From contig NZ_CP015520.1 in assembly GCF_001647085.1 (NCBI RefSeq), positions 1,384,219 through 1,448,218 on the forward strand: a stretch of DNA of 64,000 bases, read 5' to 3'. Of the stretch, positions 35,802-46,890 are shown piece by piece. This stretch comes from Thermococcus piezophilus (GTDB lineage: Archaea > Methanobacteriota_B > Thermococci > Thermococcales > Thermococcaceae). Both the position numbers and the translations under genes were made by a program. Numbering within the stretch: position 1 is the stretch's first letter; each line of letters opens with the position of its first letter. The notes beneath the pieces were generated by a model. The model ran no database searches. It was not told the DNA's origin and worked only from the letters and a program-made list of their open reading frames with translations.

Positions 35802-36182
35802 ATGGGAGACTACGTAGTTGTTTTGGAGGCACCTATCATAGTCAGGGACGTTGAGACGAGCGAGGATGCGATAAACGTGGCGGTATCAAAGGTCGCCAAG
35901 GCCCTCAACAAGGAGAAGCTCGATTTTGTTAGGGTTGAGATTGGTTATTCTCAGTGCCCAGTCTGTGGGGCGCACTTCGAGAGCGCCTTTGTGATTGGGA
36001 GCGTTGGCCTCGTCGGGATGTACCTCACGATAAAGGTCTACAACGCCCAGACGATTGAGCACGCTGAGAGGATAGCGAAGGCCGTTATCGGCAAGGCCCT
36101 CAAGAAGGTTCCGCTCAATGTTTATGAGATACGGGAGCTGACTGAAGAGGAAGGAAAAAACGGCGTTGAATACACTGAATAA
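35802..36182 (+). CDS. DUF555/UPF0212 protein
   Basis: A 126-residue protein of the archaeal UPF0212 family: MGDYVVVLEAPIIVRDVETS, a Cys pair in SQCPVCGAHFESAFV that may hold a metal, and GLVGMYLTIKVYNAQTIEHA. Function unknown. The ATG at 35802 has GAGGTGGGAG before it; the in-frame ATG at 35793 lies too close to that site. Cotranscribed with the DUF357 gene. Confidence 0.9.
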   Translation: MGDYVVVLEAPIIVRDVETSEDAINVAVSKVAKALNKEKLDFVRVEIGYSQCPVCGAHFESAFVIGSVGLVGMYLTIKVYNAQTIEHAERIAKAVIGKALKKVPLNVYEIRELTEEEGKNGVEYTE

Positions 36183-36319
36183 TGCAATCCGTCCTTTATT
36201 TCCTGCTCATGCCTTCTTGATGGTATTTGTTCTTTACAAAATCAGAGGCTTCTAGGGGTTTTTCAAGCTTTTTCGGTGGGGTTTATGAGTTAGTCTCGGG
36301 GCCTTTTATCCTTTTCTAA

Positions 36320-37975
<1,656 letters not shown>

Positions 37976-37989
37976 AGTCTGCGAACACA

Positions 37990-38883
37990 TTAGAGCTCAA
38001 GACCAAGGTCTTCCAGCTCTGCGTCCACCTTTTTTATATCCTCCATTCTCTGGAGCTCCTTGTAGAAGGCCACCCCTCCAGTCCAGAGGAAGAGGTACAT
38101 GAGGGCATCCAGCGGGGCCTGCACGAATGCCGAGACGTAGGGGGTTATGTTCTCTGGAACTGTGAGCTGGATTATGAAGGCCAGCGGGCTCGCTATGATG
38201 ACAATACCCATCACTGCGATGGTCATCAGTACCCCGAATCCGATTGTTGAGAAGACGTTTCTGAAGACCAGGCCAAAAGCTTCGAAGGCTGCGCCTAGGT
38301 TTTTTCTTTCTACGTAGAGGGGAACTGGTAGGGATGTGAGTCCTATCGAGAAGGCCAGGACTGCGAAGAACAGCAACACCCCCAGGAAAATCAAAATCCA
38401 ACCCACTGGAAGTCCTATCAGGGCGCCAACGCCTATGGGGATGATGGCTATCACGATGAAAACAGCCACGATCAGACCGAACACTATGTTGATTGCCAGC
38501 ACTCCGGGGAAGTGTTTGAACCCGTCCTTAAGAAGTTCTTCTAAGCTGTAGTCTTCGCCCTTTAGGTATTGGAGGACTCCCTTTGTTGTTCCGTATTGAA
38601 ATGCCGAACTGAGAAGGACGCTCACAAGGAAATAAACCGCTAGGCCAGCGAGGAGCTTGACCATAACCTCTGCCTCGTCTTCTGCTATTGGTGTTCCATA
38701 CTCCACTACTATCACGTCGCCCCTCTGGATTGATGTCTGGTTGTAGGTGTATTCAAAATCTTGGGGAATAACGTAGACTGACAGTGGCGCGAGGATGAGC
38801 GTCATTATCAGGACGAATAGGTAAAGCTTTTTGTTGGCGAGTACTATGCTGAATGTCCTTGAGAAGGCATCTATCGCTCCCAT
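37990..38883 (-). CDS. Multi-pass membrane protein, function unknown
   Basis: A 297-residue protein with about six membrane helices (residues 20-40, 73-95, 122-175 as two long segments, 205-235 and 240-265), an external loop with one N-glycosylation-like site (YNQTS), and a Lys/Glu-rich cytoplasmic tail. It resembles the DUF4013/DUF7847-type archaeal membrane proteins (FPGVLAINIVFGLIVAVF, long conserved Gly/Ile stretches). No catalytic motif seen. Divergent from the S8e gene. Confidence 0.75.
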   Translation of the reverse strand: MGAIDAFSRTFSIVLANKKLYLFVLIMTLILAPLSVYVIPQDFEYTYNQTSIQRGDVIVVEYGTPIAEDEAEVMVKLLAGLAVYFLVSVLLSSAFQYGTTKGVLQYLKGEDYSLEELLKDGFKHFPGVLAINIVFGLIVAVFIVIAIIPIGVGALIGLPVGWILIFLGVLLFFAVLAFSIGLTSLPVPLYVERKNLGAAFEAFGLVFRNVFSTIGFGVLMTIAVMGIVIIASPLAFIIQLTVPENITPYVSAFVQAPLDALMYLFLWTGGVAFYKELQRMEDIKKVDAELEDLGLEL

Positions 38884-38935
38884 ACCACCACCTGGAAGAG
38901 TAAGTGGGTAAAGAATTTAAAAACCCTTCCAGAAA

Positions 38936-38947
38936 AGCTTATAAATG
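38936..38947 (+). promoter_or_regulatory. Promoter of the S8e gene
   Basis: GAAAAGCTTATAAATGC is a textbook BRE/TATA element about 55 nt before the S8e ATG, as expected for a ribosomal protein gene. Confidence 0.7.
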
Positions 38948-38998
38948 CACCGCCCAAAGTGGCGATAGGTTGAAGATTAAGCTCATGAGGTGAGATAA

Positions 38999-39391
38999 AT
39001 GGCTATCTGGCAGGGAAGGTCACTCAAGAAGCCTTCGGGCGGAAGGATTATCCTCGCGAGGAAGAAAAGGAAGAGGGAGCTCGGTAGGGAGCCCGCTTTC
39101 ACCAGGGTCGCCGAGAAGAAGGAAAAGAAGAAGATCATAAGGACCTACGGTGGCAACAGGAAGGTTCGTCTTATAGAGGCCCTCTACGCGAACGTTTTCG
39201 ACGGCGGCAAGGGCAAGAAGGTCAAGATACTCAACGTCGTCGAGAACCCGGCCAACAGGCAGTACGTCAGGAGGAACATCATCACCAAGGGTGCCATTAT
39301 CGAGACTGAGATCGGCAGGGCCATTGTCACCAGCAGGCCCGGCCAGCACGGCGTCGTTAACGCCGTCCTCATCACGGAGGGGAACGCCTGA
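38999..39391 (+). CDS. rps8e: 30S ribosomal protein S8e
   Basis: A 130-residue protein: [36 protein letters not shown] and the conserved [20 protein letters not shown]. Very basic, binds 16S rRNA. GAGGTGAGATAA precedes the start. Complete length for archaeal S8e. Confidence 0.98.
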   Translation: MAIWQGRSLKKPSGGRIILARKKRKRELGREPAFTRVAEKKEKKKIIRTYGGNRKVRLIEALYANVFDGGKGKKVKILNVVENPANRQYVRRNIITKGAIIETEIGRAIVTSRPGQHGVVNAVLITEGNA

Positions 39392-39523
39392 TTTCTCTTC
39401 TTCCTTTGGATGTGTCCTTTTAGCTTTCCTTTAGATGCCCGGTTCTGATGTCTTTGTGCCAAAGTTTCATGGGGCTCCAAACCTGTATATAGTTTGGCGA
39501 CCAATTTGCAATGATGGTGTCCT

Positions 39524-40450
39524 ATGGAAGATGAATATTCCCGAGCCGAGAAAGTACTTGCGACTCTTTTCGTTTTGTTTCTCCTTCTGGCGAGCATCAA
39601 CTTTCTTCGCGAGCTTGAACGCATCCCTGCAGAGCCAGACTATTCTGATTACCAGACCAAGTACGGAATAGACGAGCTCCTCGACAATCGGAGCAGGCTA
39701 ATTTCCCTAGAACGGGAGCTATTCAAAACGTATCAAGCGGCCGAGAACAACCTGACTGAGGCGGAGAGGGTTTACCTCTTCAAGCGTGAGGAGTACCGCC
39801 CGACAATTGAGAGCGGCAACGCCACGGAGGAGCTGAAGCAGGAATACCTTCAGGCAAAGGAGAACTACAAAAGGACATACGCGAGGTATCTGGCAGCTAA
39901 AGGAGCTTATGAAGATGTTCACCAGCAGCTAGTGGAGCTTAACGCGCGTATAGGTGAGCTGAGTGCAAAAACCTGGGATGAGTACAATAGGGAGTATCAG
40001 ATTTACAGGCTCAAAGTTCTGGCGCTAAAGCTCCTCTTCGCTCTGCCGATTTTCATAGTCTCGTTCCTGCTCTTCAGAAAGCGTAGGAACATCTACACAA
40101 CTTCTCTGATAGCCTACTCTTCGCTGCTGCTTATCTACCTAATCCTCTCAGCGATATGGAGCACGATCCAGATGATAGGGCTGAGTCTGTTCGGGGCAGG
40201 GGCTTCAGCTGCGGCGCTCTACTACCTGAGGAAAGAGTACCTCAAGCCTGAGAGGGTTTACAGACGCAGGACAGGACAAAACAGGTGCTATCGCTGTGGA
40301 TTTTCGGTTAAGGATGACTACCTCTACTGCCCCAACTGCGGGGCAAGGCTGAAGGAAAAGTGCGAGAACTGTGGTGCCATGAGACAGCTCTATCTGGAGT
40401 TCTGCCCCTACTGCGGCGTCAAGGTTGAGAAGATGGGAGAAGAGAGCTAG
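39524..40450 (+). CDS. Membrane protein with coiled coil and zinc ribbons
   Basis: A 308-residue protein: an N-terminal membrane helix (ATLFVLFLLLASINFL), a long charged coiled coil (residues 45-160) facing outward by inference, three further membrane helices (168-235), then a basic linker and a C-terminal double zinc ribbon (CYRCGFSVKDDYLYCPNCG, CENCGAMRQ to CPYCGVK) on the cytoplasmic side. Function unknown; the layout suggests signalling or scaffolding. A GTATATAG TATA box lies near 39486. Its end overlaps the convergent NOG1 gene by four bases. Confidence 0.8.
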   Translation: MEDEYSRAEKVLATLFVLFLLLASINFLRELERIPAEPDYSDYQTKYGIDELLDNRSRLISLERELFKTYQAAENNLTEAERVYLFKREEYRPTIESGNATEELKQEYLQAKENYKRTYARYLAAKGAYEDVHQQLVELNARIGELSAKTWDEYNREYQIYRLKVLALKLLFALPIFIVSFLLFRKRRNIYTTSLIAYSSLLLIYLILSAIWSTIQMIGLSLFGAGASAAALYYLRKEYLKPERVYRRRTGQNRCYRCGFSVKDDYLYCPNCGARLKEKCENCGAMRQLYLEFCPYCGVKVEKMGEES

Positions 40451-41523
40451 AATTCTTCTTCCCTGAACTTCCTTATCTCCTTCTCCATTATTTTCCGCGC
40501 CTGCTCCTCGACCATTGGCTGTACCAGCTCTATGACGCGCCGCTTTAATTCTTCCAGCCCCTCGCTGTTCAGCGCCGAAATCCTCAGCGGCTCAAGGCCT
40601 TTACTCTTAACGAACTCCTCGACCACTCTAATCTTCTCCTCGTCGGCGATGTCCACCTTGTTGAGGACGACTATGAACGGGAAGTCCCTGAACTCTTCGT
40701 AAATTTCCTCGAAGAGGTGCATCTGCTCCTCAATGGGGAAGCCGCAGTACTCCGACGGATCGAAGATATAGACTATCACTCTCCCAAGGTGCTTCAAAGC
40801 GAGAATTGCCTGCCTCTCGATTTCGTTCCTCTCGCTAAGCGGCCTGTCGAGCAGTCCCGGGGTATCAATGACCTGGTACTTGAGGTAGTGCTCCTCGAAC
40901 TGGCCTACGTTGATGCCCTTCGTGGTGAACGGGTAGCTGGCAACTTCAGGCTTCGCGTTGGTCAAGGTCCTCAGCAGGGTGCTCTTGCCAACGTTTGGGT
41001 GGCCCGCTATGACCACTGTGGGAAGCTCCAGATCAACGACCGGCAAATCTTTGAGGACGTTCCTCGCCTGGTTGAGGTACTTAAGGTCGTCTCCTATCTC
41101 CTTAATAACGTCTGCAACTCTTCCGTAGAACTGCCTTCTCAGCTTGGCTATTTCGTCGGGGTCTCTGGAGTATCGTATCTTCTCAACATATCTCTGCTCA
41201 AGGTTCCTTATCGTCTTTGTTGCCCAGTTGACGTGGGCCAGCGAGCGGTGGAACTGGTCCCGGTCGACGAGTATGTCAACCAGGTCCTGGTAGAACTTCG
41301 GAAGCGTCGAAACGCCTGGCGTTCTGTCGAGTATCTTTCTTAGGTTGTCCCTCACGACATTGGAGACCGTTCTAACCCTGAGCTCCTCCCTCTGCCTTGC
41401 CTTGATCACCCTGTTGCCCTTGGGAGTGAATGCCGAGGCGGCTTTTTCAGCCCTTCGGAAGGCCTTATCGATGAGCTCGTCAGCGGTAAGGACGGTTGGC
41501 ATCTTCTCGAATGGGTTCTTCAT
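40447..41523 (-). CDS. GTPase NOG1-like, ribosome assembly
   Basis: A 358-residue archaeal NOG1/Obg-type GTPase: N-terminal helical domain (ANRVIKARQREELRVRTV-type segment, FHRSLAHVNWATKTIRN), then the G domain with G1 AGHPNVGKSTLL, G3 DTPGLLDRP, and G4 LNKVD. NOG1 acts in large-subunit ribosome assembly in eukaryotes; the archaeal protein is expected to do likewise. The ATG at 41523 follows GAGGTGAGAG; GTG at 41532 is the alternative. Confidence 0.92.
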   Translation of the reverse strand: MKNPFEKMPTVLTADELIDKAFRRAEKAASAFTPKGNRVIKARQREELRVRTVSNVVRDNLRKILDRTPGVSTLPKFYQDLVDILVDRDQFHRSLAHVNWATKTIRNLEQRYVEKIRYSRDPDEIAKLRRQFYGRVADVIKEIGDDLKYLNQARNVLKDLPVVDLELPTVVIAGHPNVGKSTLLRTLTNAKPEVASYPFTTKGINVGQFEEHYLKYQVIDTPGLLDRPLSERNEIERQAILALKHLGRVIVYIFDPSEYCGFPIEEQMHLFEEIYEEFRDFPFIVVLNKVDIADEEKIRVVEEFVKSKGLEPLRISALNSEGLEELKRRVIELVQPMVEEQARKIMEKEIRKFREEEF

Positions 41524-41584
41524 CTCTCTCACCTCTCCTTTCTCTCGCGATGGTTAGCTTTTCAGCTGGGTATTTAAAGGTTCG

Positions 41585-42392
41585 CTAGAGTTCTACCGTT
41601 TTGCCCACGTAGAGGGGCTCTATTCTATCCCCAAGTCTCGTCTTAAGATAAGCGTAGGAGTCTATGCCCGTGCAATGGCCCGCGTAGAGCTTTTCGGCGT
41701 CAATTTTCTCAACCACGTCATTAAGGAGCTCTTTGCTTGCACCGCTGAGATGCAGACCTCCGATTAGCGCTTTAACGGGCTTCCCCAAAACGTCTTCGGC
41801 GTGCCAGGCTATGTTGAGAACGCTTGAGTGTCCGCAACCGATGATAACCGCTATGGAATCGCCGAGGTCAACGATTAGAGCGATGTCGTCTATGACCGGA
41901 TCTCTGAGGAGCTCACCGTTCTCTTCGAGATAACCGACTGCTCGGTCCCAGGTTCTTCTCTCGATTTCGCCGGAGCTCATAAACCCTGGCGCGAACTCAA
42001 ATGGCTTCTCACTGAGGATGAACTCCGCCCCGGGTTCTTCCAGTTCCTCTCGAGTGAATGGAATTCCTAGTCTTCCTCCGGTGTGGATTCAGTGCTATCC
42101 TCCTCAGGAATATTCCAGGGTGAGCTATGACCATTATCCGCTTCCCTCTAGCCTCAAAGAACACTTTAAGCTCGCCAGTGTGGTTGTAGTGGCCGTGGGT
42201 GATAAAAAGGTAGTCAATCTCTTCCGGCCTTATTTCCAGTGCCTCTATGTTGCGGAGGAGCACCTCTCCGTCGGTTCTAGTATCAACTAGGACTTTAATT
42301 CCACCGTGTTCAACTAGAGTCTAGAAGCCGTGTGCGCCCGAGAGGTTCCTTTTGAATCCCGCGTGGTTCTCGTGGATTACCCTTAGCTTCAT
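41585..42392 (-). pseudogene. Metallo-beta-lactamase fold protein (MJ0301-like), broken
   Basis: ATG at 42392 opens MKLRVIHENHAGFKRNLSGA and the frame meets TAG at 42321-42323 (codon 24), continues with normal sequence (TLVEHGGIKVLVDT, EEIDYLFITHGHYNHTGEL), then shifts frame near 42080, and finishes in the other frame (GRLGIPFTREELEEPG to IEPLYVGKTVEL) at 41585. Total about 268 codons. The metal motif reads HGHYNH where the family has HGHYDH, replacing a metal-ligand Asp by Asn. GCGHSSVLNI, GGLHL and AGHCTG remain. Three defects suggest genuine inactivation. Confidence 0.82.
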
Positions 42393-42448
42393 GACCTTCC
42401 CTCGAAAAGTTTATTTTTCTCGAAGGTTAAAACCTTTTAGTGATTGCC

Positions 42449-43264
42449 ATGGTTTATCCGTACGATTACTACAGCTCAGCGATTTCGGGAGTTATCGTCG
42501 CGCTATCCTCGTGGCTTCCAATAAGTTTCGATGGGTACTTCTTAAAAACGGTTCTCGCGGAAATCAACCCGCTCTACGAGACTTACTTCGTCCCGGCGTA
42601 CCTTGGTATCCTCTTCGCAGTCCTCTTCCACTTCAGAGAAAAGGTAGCCGAGGGCGCCCAAAAGGCCATCAAAATTAACATAGACGCCGATGGGAGATTC
42701 CTCTTCTACGCCTCAATCTTTACGATTCTCGTTGGGTACTCCGTATGTATAGGCCTCTCCGATGTTCTTGATCCAAAGACTGCAGACATGGTCAATGCCA
42801 TCATTGGTGCTCTCCTCATTGGTATGGGAATGCTGACCTCTAAGCGCATTAAGGCCACACTAAAGAACGTTGAGAGCAACCTGCGCGATAGTGAAAATGA
42901 GCCCACGTTCCTCGACTCTCTGATAGTCGGTGTATCACAGGGAATTGCGTTCATAAATGGTATATCAAGGACTGGGCTTACAATAACGTCCCTTTTGGGC
43001 ACGGGTGTCAGCGTAAAACGTGCCCTGGAGCTGAGTTTTCTCATAGCACCTGTTTACATCGTGATGAGGCTGATCTTTCTCGATGGCTGTGAAGCCCAGC
43101 TCCCATTGGGCATCTCATTTGTCGCGTTCCTCACTTCTTTTGTGACCAGCATACTCACGATGAGTCTGCTCCTAAAACTCCCTAATATCCTTGGTAGAAA
43201 GGTATTCGTCACTATTTTTGGTTCCATTGCGGTGATTGTATACATCCTGGGGGTGGTCCTTTGA
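42449..43264 (+). CDS. Undecaprenyl-diphosphatase homolog (BacA/UppP family)
   Basis: A 271-residue membrane protein with seven to eight hydrophobic segments. The BacA signature GVSQGIAFINGISRTGLTIT (Gln, Ser-Arg-Thr-Gly) is recognisable near residue 165, and MVNAIIGALLIGMGM precedes it. The first motif (usually PxSSxxH) appears here only as SSWLPIS with the expected Glu not clear. It probably hydrolyses polyprenyl diphosphate to recycle the lipid carrier for glycan assembly. Its stop overlaps the TTG of the nucleotidyltransferase gene, showing a coupled operon. Confidence 0.8.
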   Translation: MVYPYDYYSSAISGVIVALSSWLPISFDGYFLKTVLAEINPLYETYFVPAYLGILFAVLFHFREKVAEGAQKAIKINIDADGRFLFYASIFTILVGYSVCIGLSDVLDPKTADMVNAIIGALLIGMGMLTSKRIKATLKNVESNLRDSENEPTFLDSLIVGVSQGIAFINGISRTGLTITSLLGTGVSVKRALELSFLIAPVYIVMRLIFLDGCEAQLPLGISFVAFLTSFVTSILTMSLLLKLPNILGRKVFVTIFGSIAVIVYILGVVL

Positions 43265-44520
43265 AGGCTGTAGTGCTTGCCGCTGGGAAGGGTGAGAGAC
43301 TGAGGCCCTTGACGGACGACAGGCCGAAAGTAATACTAAAAGTCGCCAACAGGCCGATAATAGAGTACATCTTAGAGAACCTCTCCCCGTTCGTGGATGA
43401 GTTTATTCTCATCGTTAGGTATGAGAAGGAGATGCTGGTTAAAGCCCTGGGGGACGAGTTCAACGGAAAGCCGATAACTTACGTTGACCAGCTTGAAGGA
43501 GACGGTACGGCGAAGGCGATAGAATCTGCTAAGGATTACATTGAGGGCGAGGAGTTCATAGTGGCGAACGGTGATATCTATTTCGAGATAGATGGCGTTA
43601 AGGAGCTCATCCAATCCTTCAAGAAGGAAAAGGCGGATGCTGCGATACTGGTTAAAGAGTTTGATGACCTAAGCCACTTTGGGAAGATAGAGGTTGACGG
43701 GAACCTTGTGAAGGCCGTCGGGGAAAAGCCTGGGAAGGTACCTGGCTACGCCAACCTCGGCGTCTACATATTTAAACCCGATGTATTTGAGTTCATTGAG
43801 AAAACCCCAACAAGCGAGCGTGGGGAGTACGAGATAACCGACACCCTCAACCTGATGATCAACGCGGGCAAACGAATAACCTACGCAGTTTATACAGCCT
43901 ACTGGAACGACGTTGGGAGACCGTGGAACCTTCTTGAGCTTAACGAATACCTCCTTAAAAACTACCTCCGGCACGAGATACGGGGTATCGTGGAGGAGGG
44001 GGCAACCATAGTTCCGCCCGTGGAGATAGGCGAGGGAACAGTGGTACGTAGTGGGGCCTACATCATCGGGCCGGTTAAGATAGGCAAAAACTCGCGCATA
44101 GGCCCCAACTGCTTCATAAGACCCTACACAAGCATCGGTGACAACTGTCACATCGGGAACGCCGTCGAAGTGAAGAATTCCATAATTATGGACAACAGTA
44201 ACGCTCCCCACCTCAACTATGTGGGTGACTCGATAATAGGGGAAAACACAAACCTTGGTGCTGGAACGATCACTGCAAACCTCAGACACGATAAGGGGAA
44301 CATAAAAGTCGAGATAAAGGGCAAACTCGAAGACTCTGGAAGGAGAAAGCTCGGGGCGATAATAGGCCACAATGTCAAGGTAGGCATACACGTGACCATC
44401 TATCCTGGGAGGGAAATCGGGAGCAACTCATTTATCGGACCCGGAGTCATTGTCGATAAAAATGTGCCAAGCAACAGCCTTGTGGTAGTGAAGCAGGAAA
44501 AGGAGGTTAGAGAACTGTGA
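43261..44520 (+). CDS. Bifunctional sugar-1-phosphate nucleotidylyltransferase/acetyltransferase (GlmU-like)
   Basis: A 419-residue protein with an N-terminal nucleotidyltransferase (MKAVVLAAGKGERLRPLTDD, residues 1-230) and a left-handed beta-helix of hexapeptide repeats (IVPPVEIGEGTVVRSG onward, 245-419). This matches the archaeal ST0452-like enzymes that make UDP-GlcNAc or dTDP-glucose; substrate not fixed by eye. The start is TTG at 43261, with GGGGGTGG upstream. It overlaps the BacA-like gene in front and the DUF835 gene behind by a few bases each. Confidence 0.92.
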   Translation: MKAVVLAAGKGERLRPLTDDRPKVILKVANRPIIEYILENLSPFVDEFILIVRYEKEMLVKALGDEFNGKPITYVDQLEGDGTAKAIESAKDYIEGEEFIVANGDIYFEIDGVKELIQSFKKEKADAAILVKEFDDLSHFGKIEVDGNLVKAVGEKPGKVPGYANLGVYIFKPDVFEFIEKTPTSERGEYEITDTLNLMINAGKRITYAVYTAYWNDVGRPWNLLELNEYLLKNYLRHEIRGIVEEGATIVPPVEIGEGTVVRSGAYIIGPVKIGKNSRIGPNCFIRPYTSIGDNCHIGNAVEVKNSIIMDNSNAPHLNYVGDSIIGENTNLGAGTITANLRHDKGNIKVEIKGKLEDSGRRKLGAIIGHNVKVGIHVTIYPGREIGSNSFIGPGVIVDKNVPSNSLVVVKQEKEVREL

Positions 44521-45617
44521 TATGGGTATACGCCCTCAACCTAATTTCAAGGTGGATACTCTTCGGGGTGGCAGCGTATAAAACATATAAAGAGCGCAGT
44601 AAAGGCTGGATGTTCTTGATGGTGGCCTTTCTTCTTTCGGCTATCACCCCAGAGCAGCTCCTTCTGGAGCCATTGGGGCTCAAGCTTGTTCCAGAGGTGG
44701 CGTTCGTTCTGGGTATGGTAAACACCGCACTCCAGGGACTATTCTTGCTTTTGGCTGCGAGGTATCTGGAAACCCCGAACCCGACGATGAGGGATTCTAT
44801 TGTCATTTTGGGGTTTGGTATTTTCTCATACCTATGGCTGGTCGTTACAAACACGACCCACTTCTATCCCGACTTAACCATAAGGGCCCTAGGGCCATTC
44901 TTGGTCTACGCCCTCGGTTATGTTTATGCGGGGATTGTCTTCTACCGCTACATCATAGTCAAGAAGTTCGAACAGCTGCTGTTTCCTGTGGGGATGATGC
45001 TCCTTGGACTACTGAACGCTACGTATCCCGTAACCGCCACTTGGAAGTGGTTTGTCCCGTACGGCTTTTTCTTGGGCACAATGTTCAGAATAATGATGGC
45101 GAGTGGGGCATTGAGCTTCATGTTCTATCTGTTCTTCCACATTGAACCCGAAGTTGAACGTGATATACCCCCTGGAGCTTTTCTGTATCCCACCAGAGAA
45201 TCAGTGACTCGAGAGTTCGGAGACTGGGAGCTTGAGCCGGGCCTATTGATGATAACCCGTAAGGATGTCAACAAGCTCAAACAGCAAATAAACCCCGAGG
45301 CCATAGTGTTTTGGATCACGAGAACCAAGGAAGGTAAGCTCCACGACTCTCCCACAATCTACGCCATAAGCCCAACTAAAATAGACATCTTGATTGACCT
45401 TATAGCCAGGGCCGTGGAAAGGGGATACAGAGTAGTCTACATAGACGCCTTTGAATATCTCATCTTGGAGAATGGCTTTGATAACGCCATTAAATTCCTC
45501 TTGAACGTGAAGGATAGGGTCTTGGCCAATAAGGGCACGCTGATACTTGTTGTGAATTCCAGTGCACTCGATACGTTCCAGAAAAAAATACTGGAAAGGG
45601 AATTTTCAAGGGGGTGA
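44517..45617 (+). CDS. DUF835 membrane protein
   Basis: A 366-residue protein: residues 1-205 hold six or seven membrane helices, followed by a cytoplasmic DUF835 domain (YPTRESVTREFGDWELEPG; GLLMITRKDVNKLK; YIDAFEYLILENGFDNAIKF). DUF835 resembles the RecA-like region of archaeal KaiC-type regulators lacking a P-loop, and is common in Thermococcales. The GTG start overlaps the preceding stop (GTGA). Operon context with a lipid-carrier phosphatase and sugar nucleotide enzyme suggests a link to envelope glycans, by inference. Confidence 0.85.
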   Translation: MIWVYALNLISRWILFGVAAYKTYKERSKGWMFLMVAFLLSAITPEQLLLEPLGLKLVPEVAFVLGMVNTALQGLFLLLAARYLETPNPTMRDSIVILGFGIFSYLWLVVTNTTHFYPDLTIRALGPFLVYALGYVYAGIVFYRYIIVKKFEQLLFPVGMMLLGLLNATYPVTATWKWFVPYGFFLGTMFRIMMASGALSFMFYLFFHIEPEVERDIPPGAFLYPTRESVTREFGDWELEPGLLMITRKDVNKLKQQINPEAIVFWITRTKEGKLHDSPTIYAISPTKIDILIDLIARAVERGYRVVYIDAFEYLILENGFDNAIKFLLNVKDRVLANKGTLILVVNSSALDTFQKKILEREFSRG

Positions 45618-45630
45618 CTGCATCAAATTT

Positions 45631-46806
45631 TCAGGCCAGACCTATTCTCTCAAGGAAGCGCTTGTAGTAGTGGGTGTCCCTTTCCAGCTCTGCCTTCTGG
45701 AGTAGCTGTCTCTCGATGGCTCTAATGGCATCGTGGACGGCCTGTATCGCTCCCCAGGTTTCTCCGGTTGCGATGAAGATGCCTCTGTCGGTGACTACTC
45801 TCATCCTTGCCTGGTAGAGGTAGACTCCCCTGAACTTCTCGCTGAAGCGCCGGAGGTAGAGGTATATTGTGCCCTCGTTGCCGAGCAGGTCTTCATAACC
45901 GTCTACAAAGCGTTTGATGTCCTCTATAATCCTCTCCCTGGTGAAGTCGCTCAGTAGGGCGGCGTCTCCTCCGAGCTGGAGGTAGAACTTTACCTCTTTT
46001 TCGACCATCCTTGAGATTGGCAGGAGCAGATCCTTAATGGTCAGGACTCCCCTGACCCTGTCGTTTTCATCGACCACTACGAGGCCATCGATGTTGCTAT
46101 CTATCATCGTTGCAACGGCTTCTTGGACAGTGGCATCGGGCAGTATGGTAATGACGCCCCTTATCATAACCTCCCTGAGCCGGGTCGAGAAGGGCGGTAT
46201 CTTCTCGCCGACGAGTTCGCCAGTCTGAGCCCTGAAGCGCGGCTTTATAAATCTGACTATGAGGTCGTGGAGCGTAACGAGGCCCTCAAGCCTGCCCTCT
46301 TCGTTAACGAGGGGAATTCTCGAGATGGCATGGTCGCGCATCGTCGCTAAGGCTTTGGCAACCGTGTCGTCCGGTCTAAGAGTGATGACATCCGTCGTCA
46401 TGAACTCTTCTACCTTTCTCTTTCCGAACTCTTCCTTAGCGATCCTGTTCAAGAGCATTAAATCGCTTATGACTCCGATTATTTCAGCTTTGCTCTCCCC
46501 AACAGGGAGGGAGCGCAGGTCAACCTCAATCATAAGTTTGGCGGCCTTGCTTAGGTCCTCGTTCGGTTTGATAACTGGAGCGGTCTTATAAACATCCTTA
46601 ACCTTAGCCTTGGTTGGGTTCCACTTGAGATGGGAGTGTATAATAAGGTCCTGGGTCAGGACACCCTTGTACACGTTTCCATCGAAGACCAGAATAAGGT
46701 CCGGGTCCTCCTTCTCAAAGATGCCAATCGCCTCAGAAAGCGGGGCGTTGATGTCTATCTTCTGGAACTTCCCAGTTATAACCTCCTGCACAGGAATACC
46801 GACCAT
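45631..46806 (-). CDS. Four-CBS-domain protein with HPF-like C terminus
   Basis: A 391-residue protein. Four CBS motifs can be traced: FQKIDINAPLSEAIGIFEKED, KTAPVIKPNEDLSKAAKLM, TDVITLRPDDTVAKALATM and GVITILPDATVQEAVATM, covering about residues 8-270. The last 120 residues (DFTRERIIEDIKRFVDGYED; VYLYQARMRVVTDRGIF; AIQAVHDAIRAIERQL) resemble the fold of ribosome hibernation factors of the HPF/RaiA type. The CBS part should sense adenine nucleotides. Start at 46806 follows GGAGGTGG; the longer frame from 46824 overlaps that site. Confidence 0.85.
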   Translation of the reverse strand: MVGIPVQEVITGKFQKIDINAPLSEAIGIFEKEDPDLILVFDGNVYKGVLTQDLIIHSHLKWNPTKAKVKDVYKTAPVIKPNEDLSKAAKLMIEVDLRSLPVGESKAEIIGVISDLMLLNRIAKEEFGKRKVEEFMTTDVITLRPDDTVAKALATMRDHAISRIPLVNEEGRLEGLVTLHDLIVRFIKPRFRAQTGELVGEKIPPFSTRLREVMIRGVITILPDATVQEAVATMIDSNIDGLVVVDENDRVRGVLTIKDLLLPISRMVEKEVKFYLQLGGDAALLSDFTRERIIEDIKRFVDGYEDLLGNEGTIYLYLRRFSEKFRGVYLYQARMRVVTDRGIFIATGETWGAIQAVHDAIRAIERQLLQKAELERDTHYYKRFLERIGLA

Positions 46807-46890
46807 TTCTGCCACCTCCTTCACTTTATTATTGGGTGCTCGATAATTTAAATCTTTGCAACTTCTCCGAGAGGAGTTTAGTTAAGTTTG

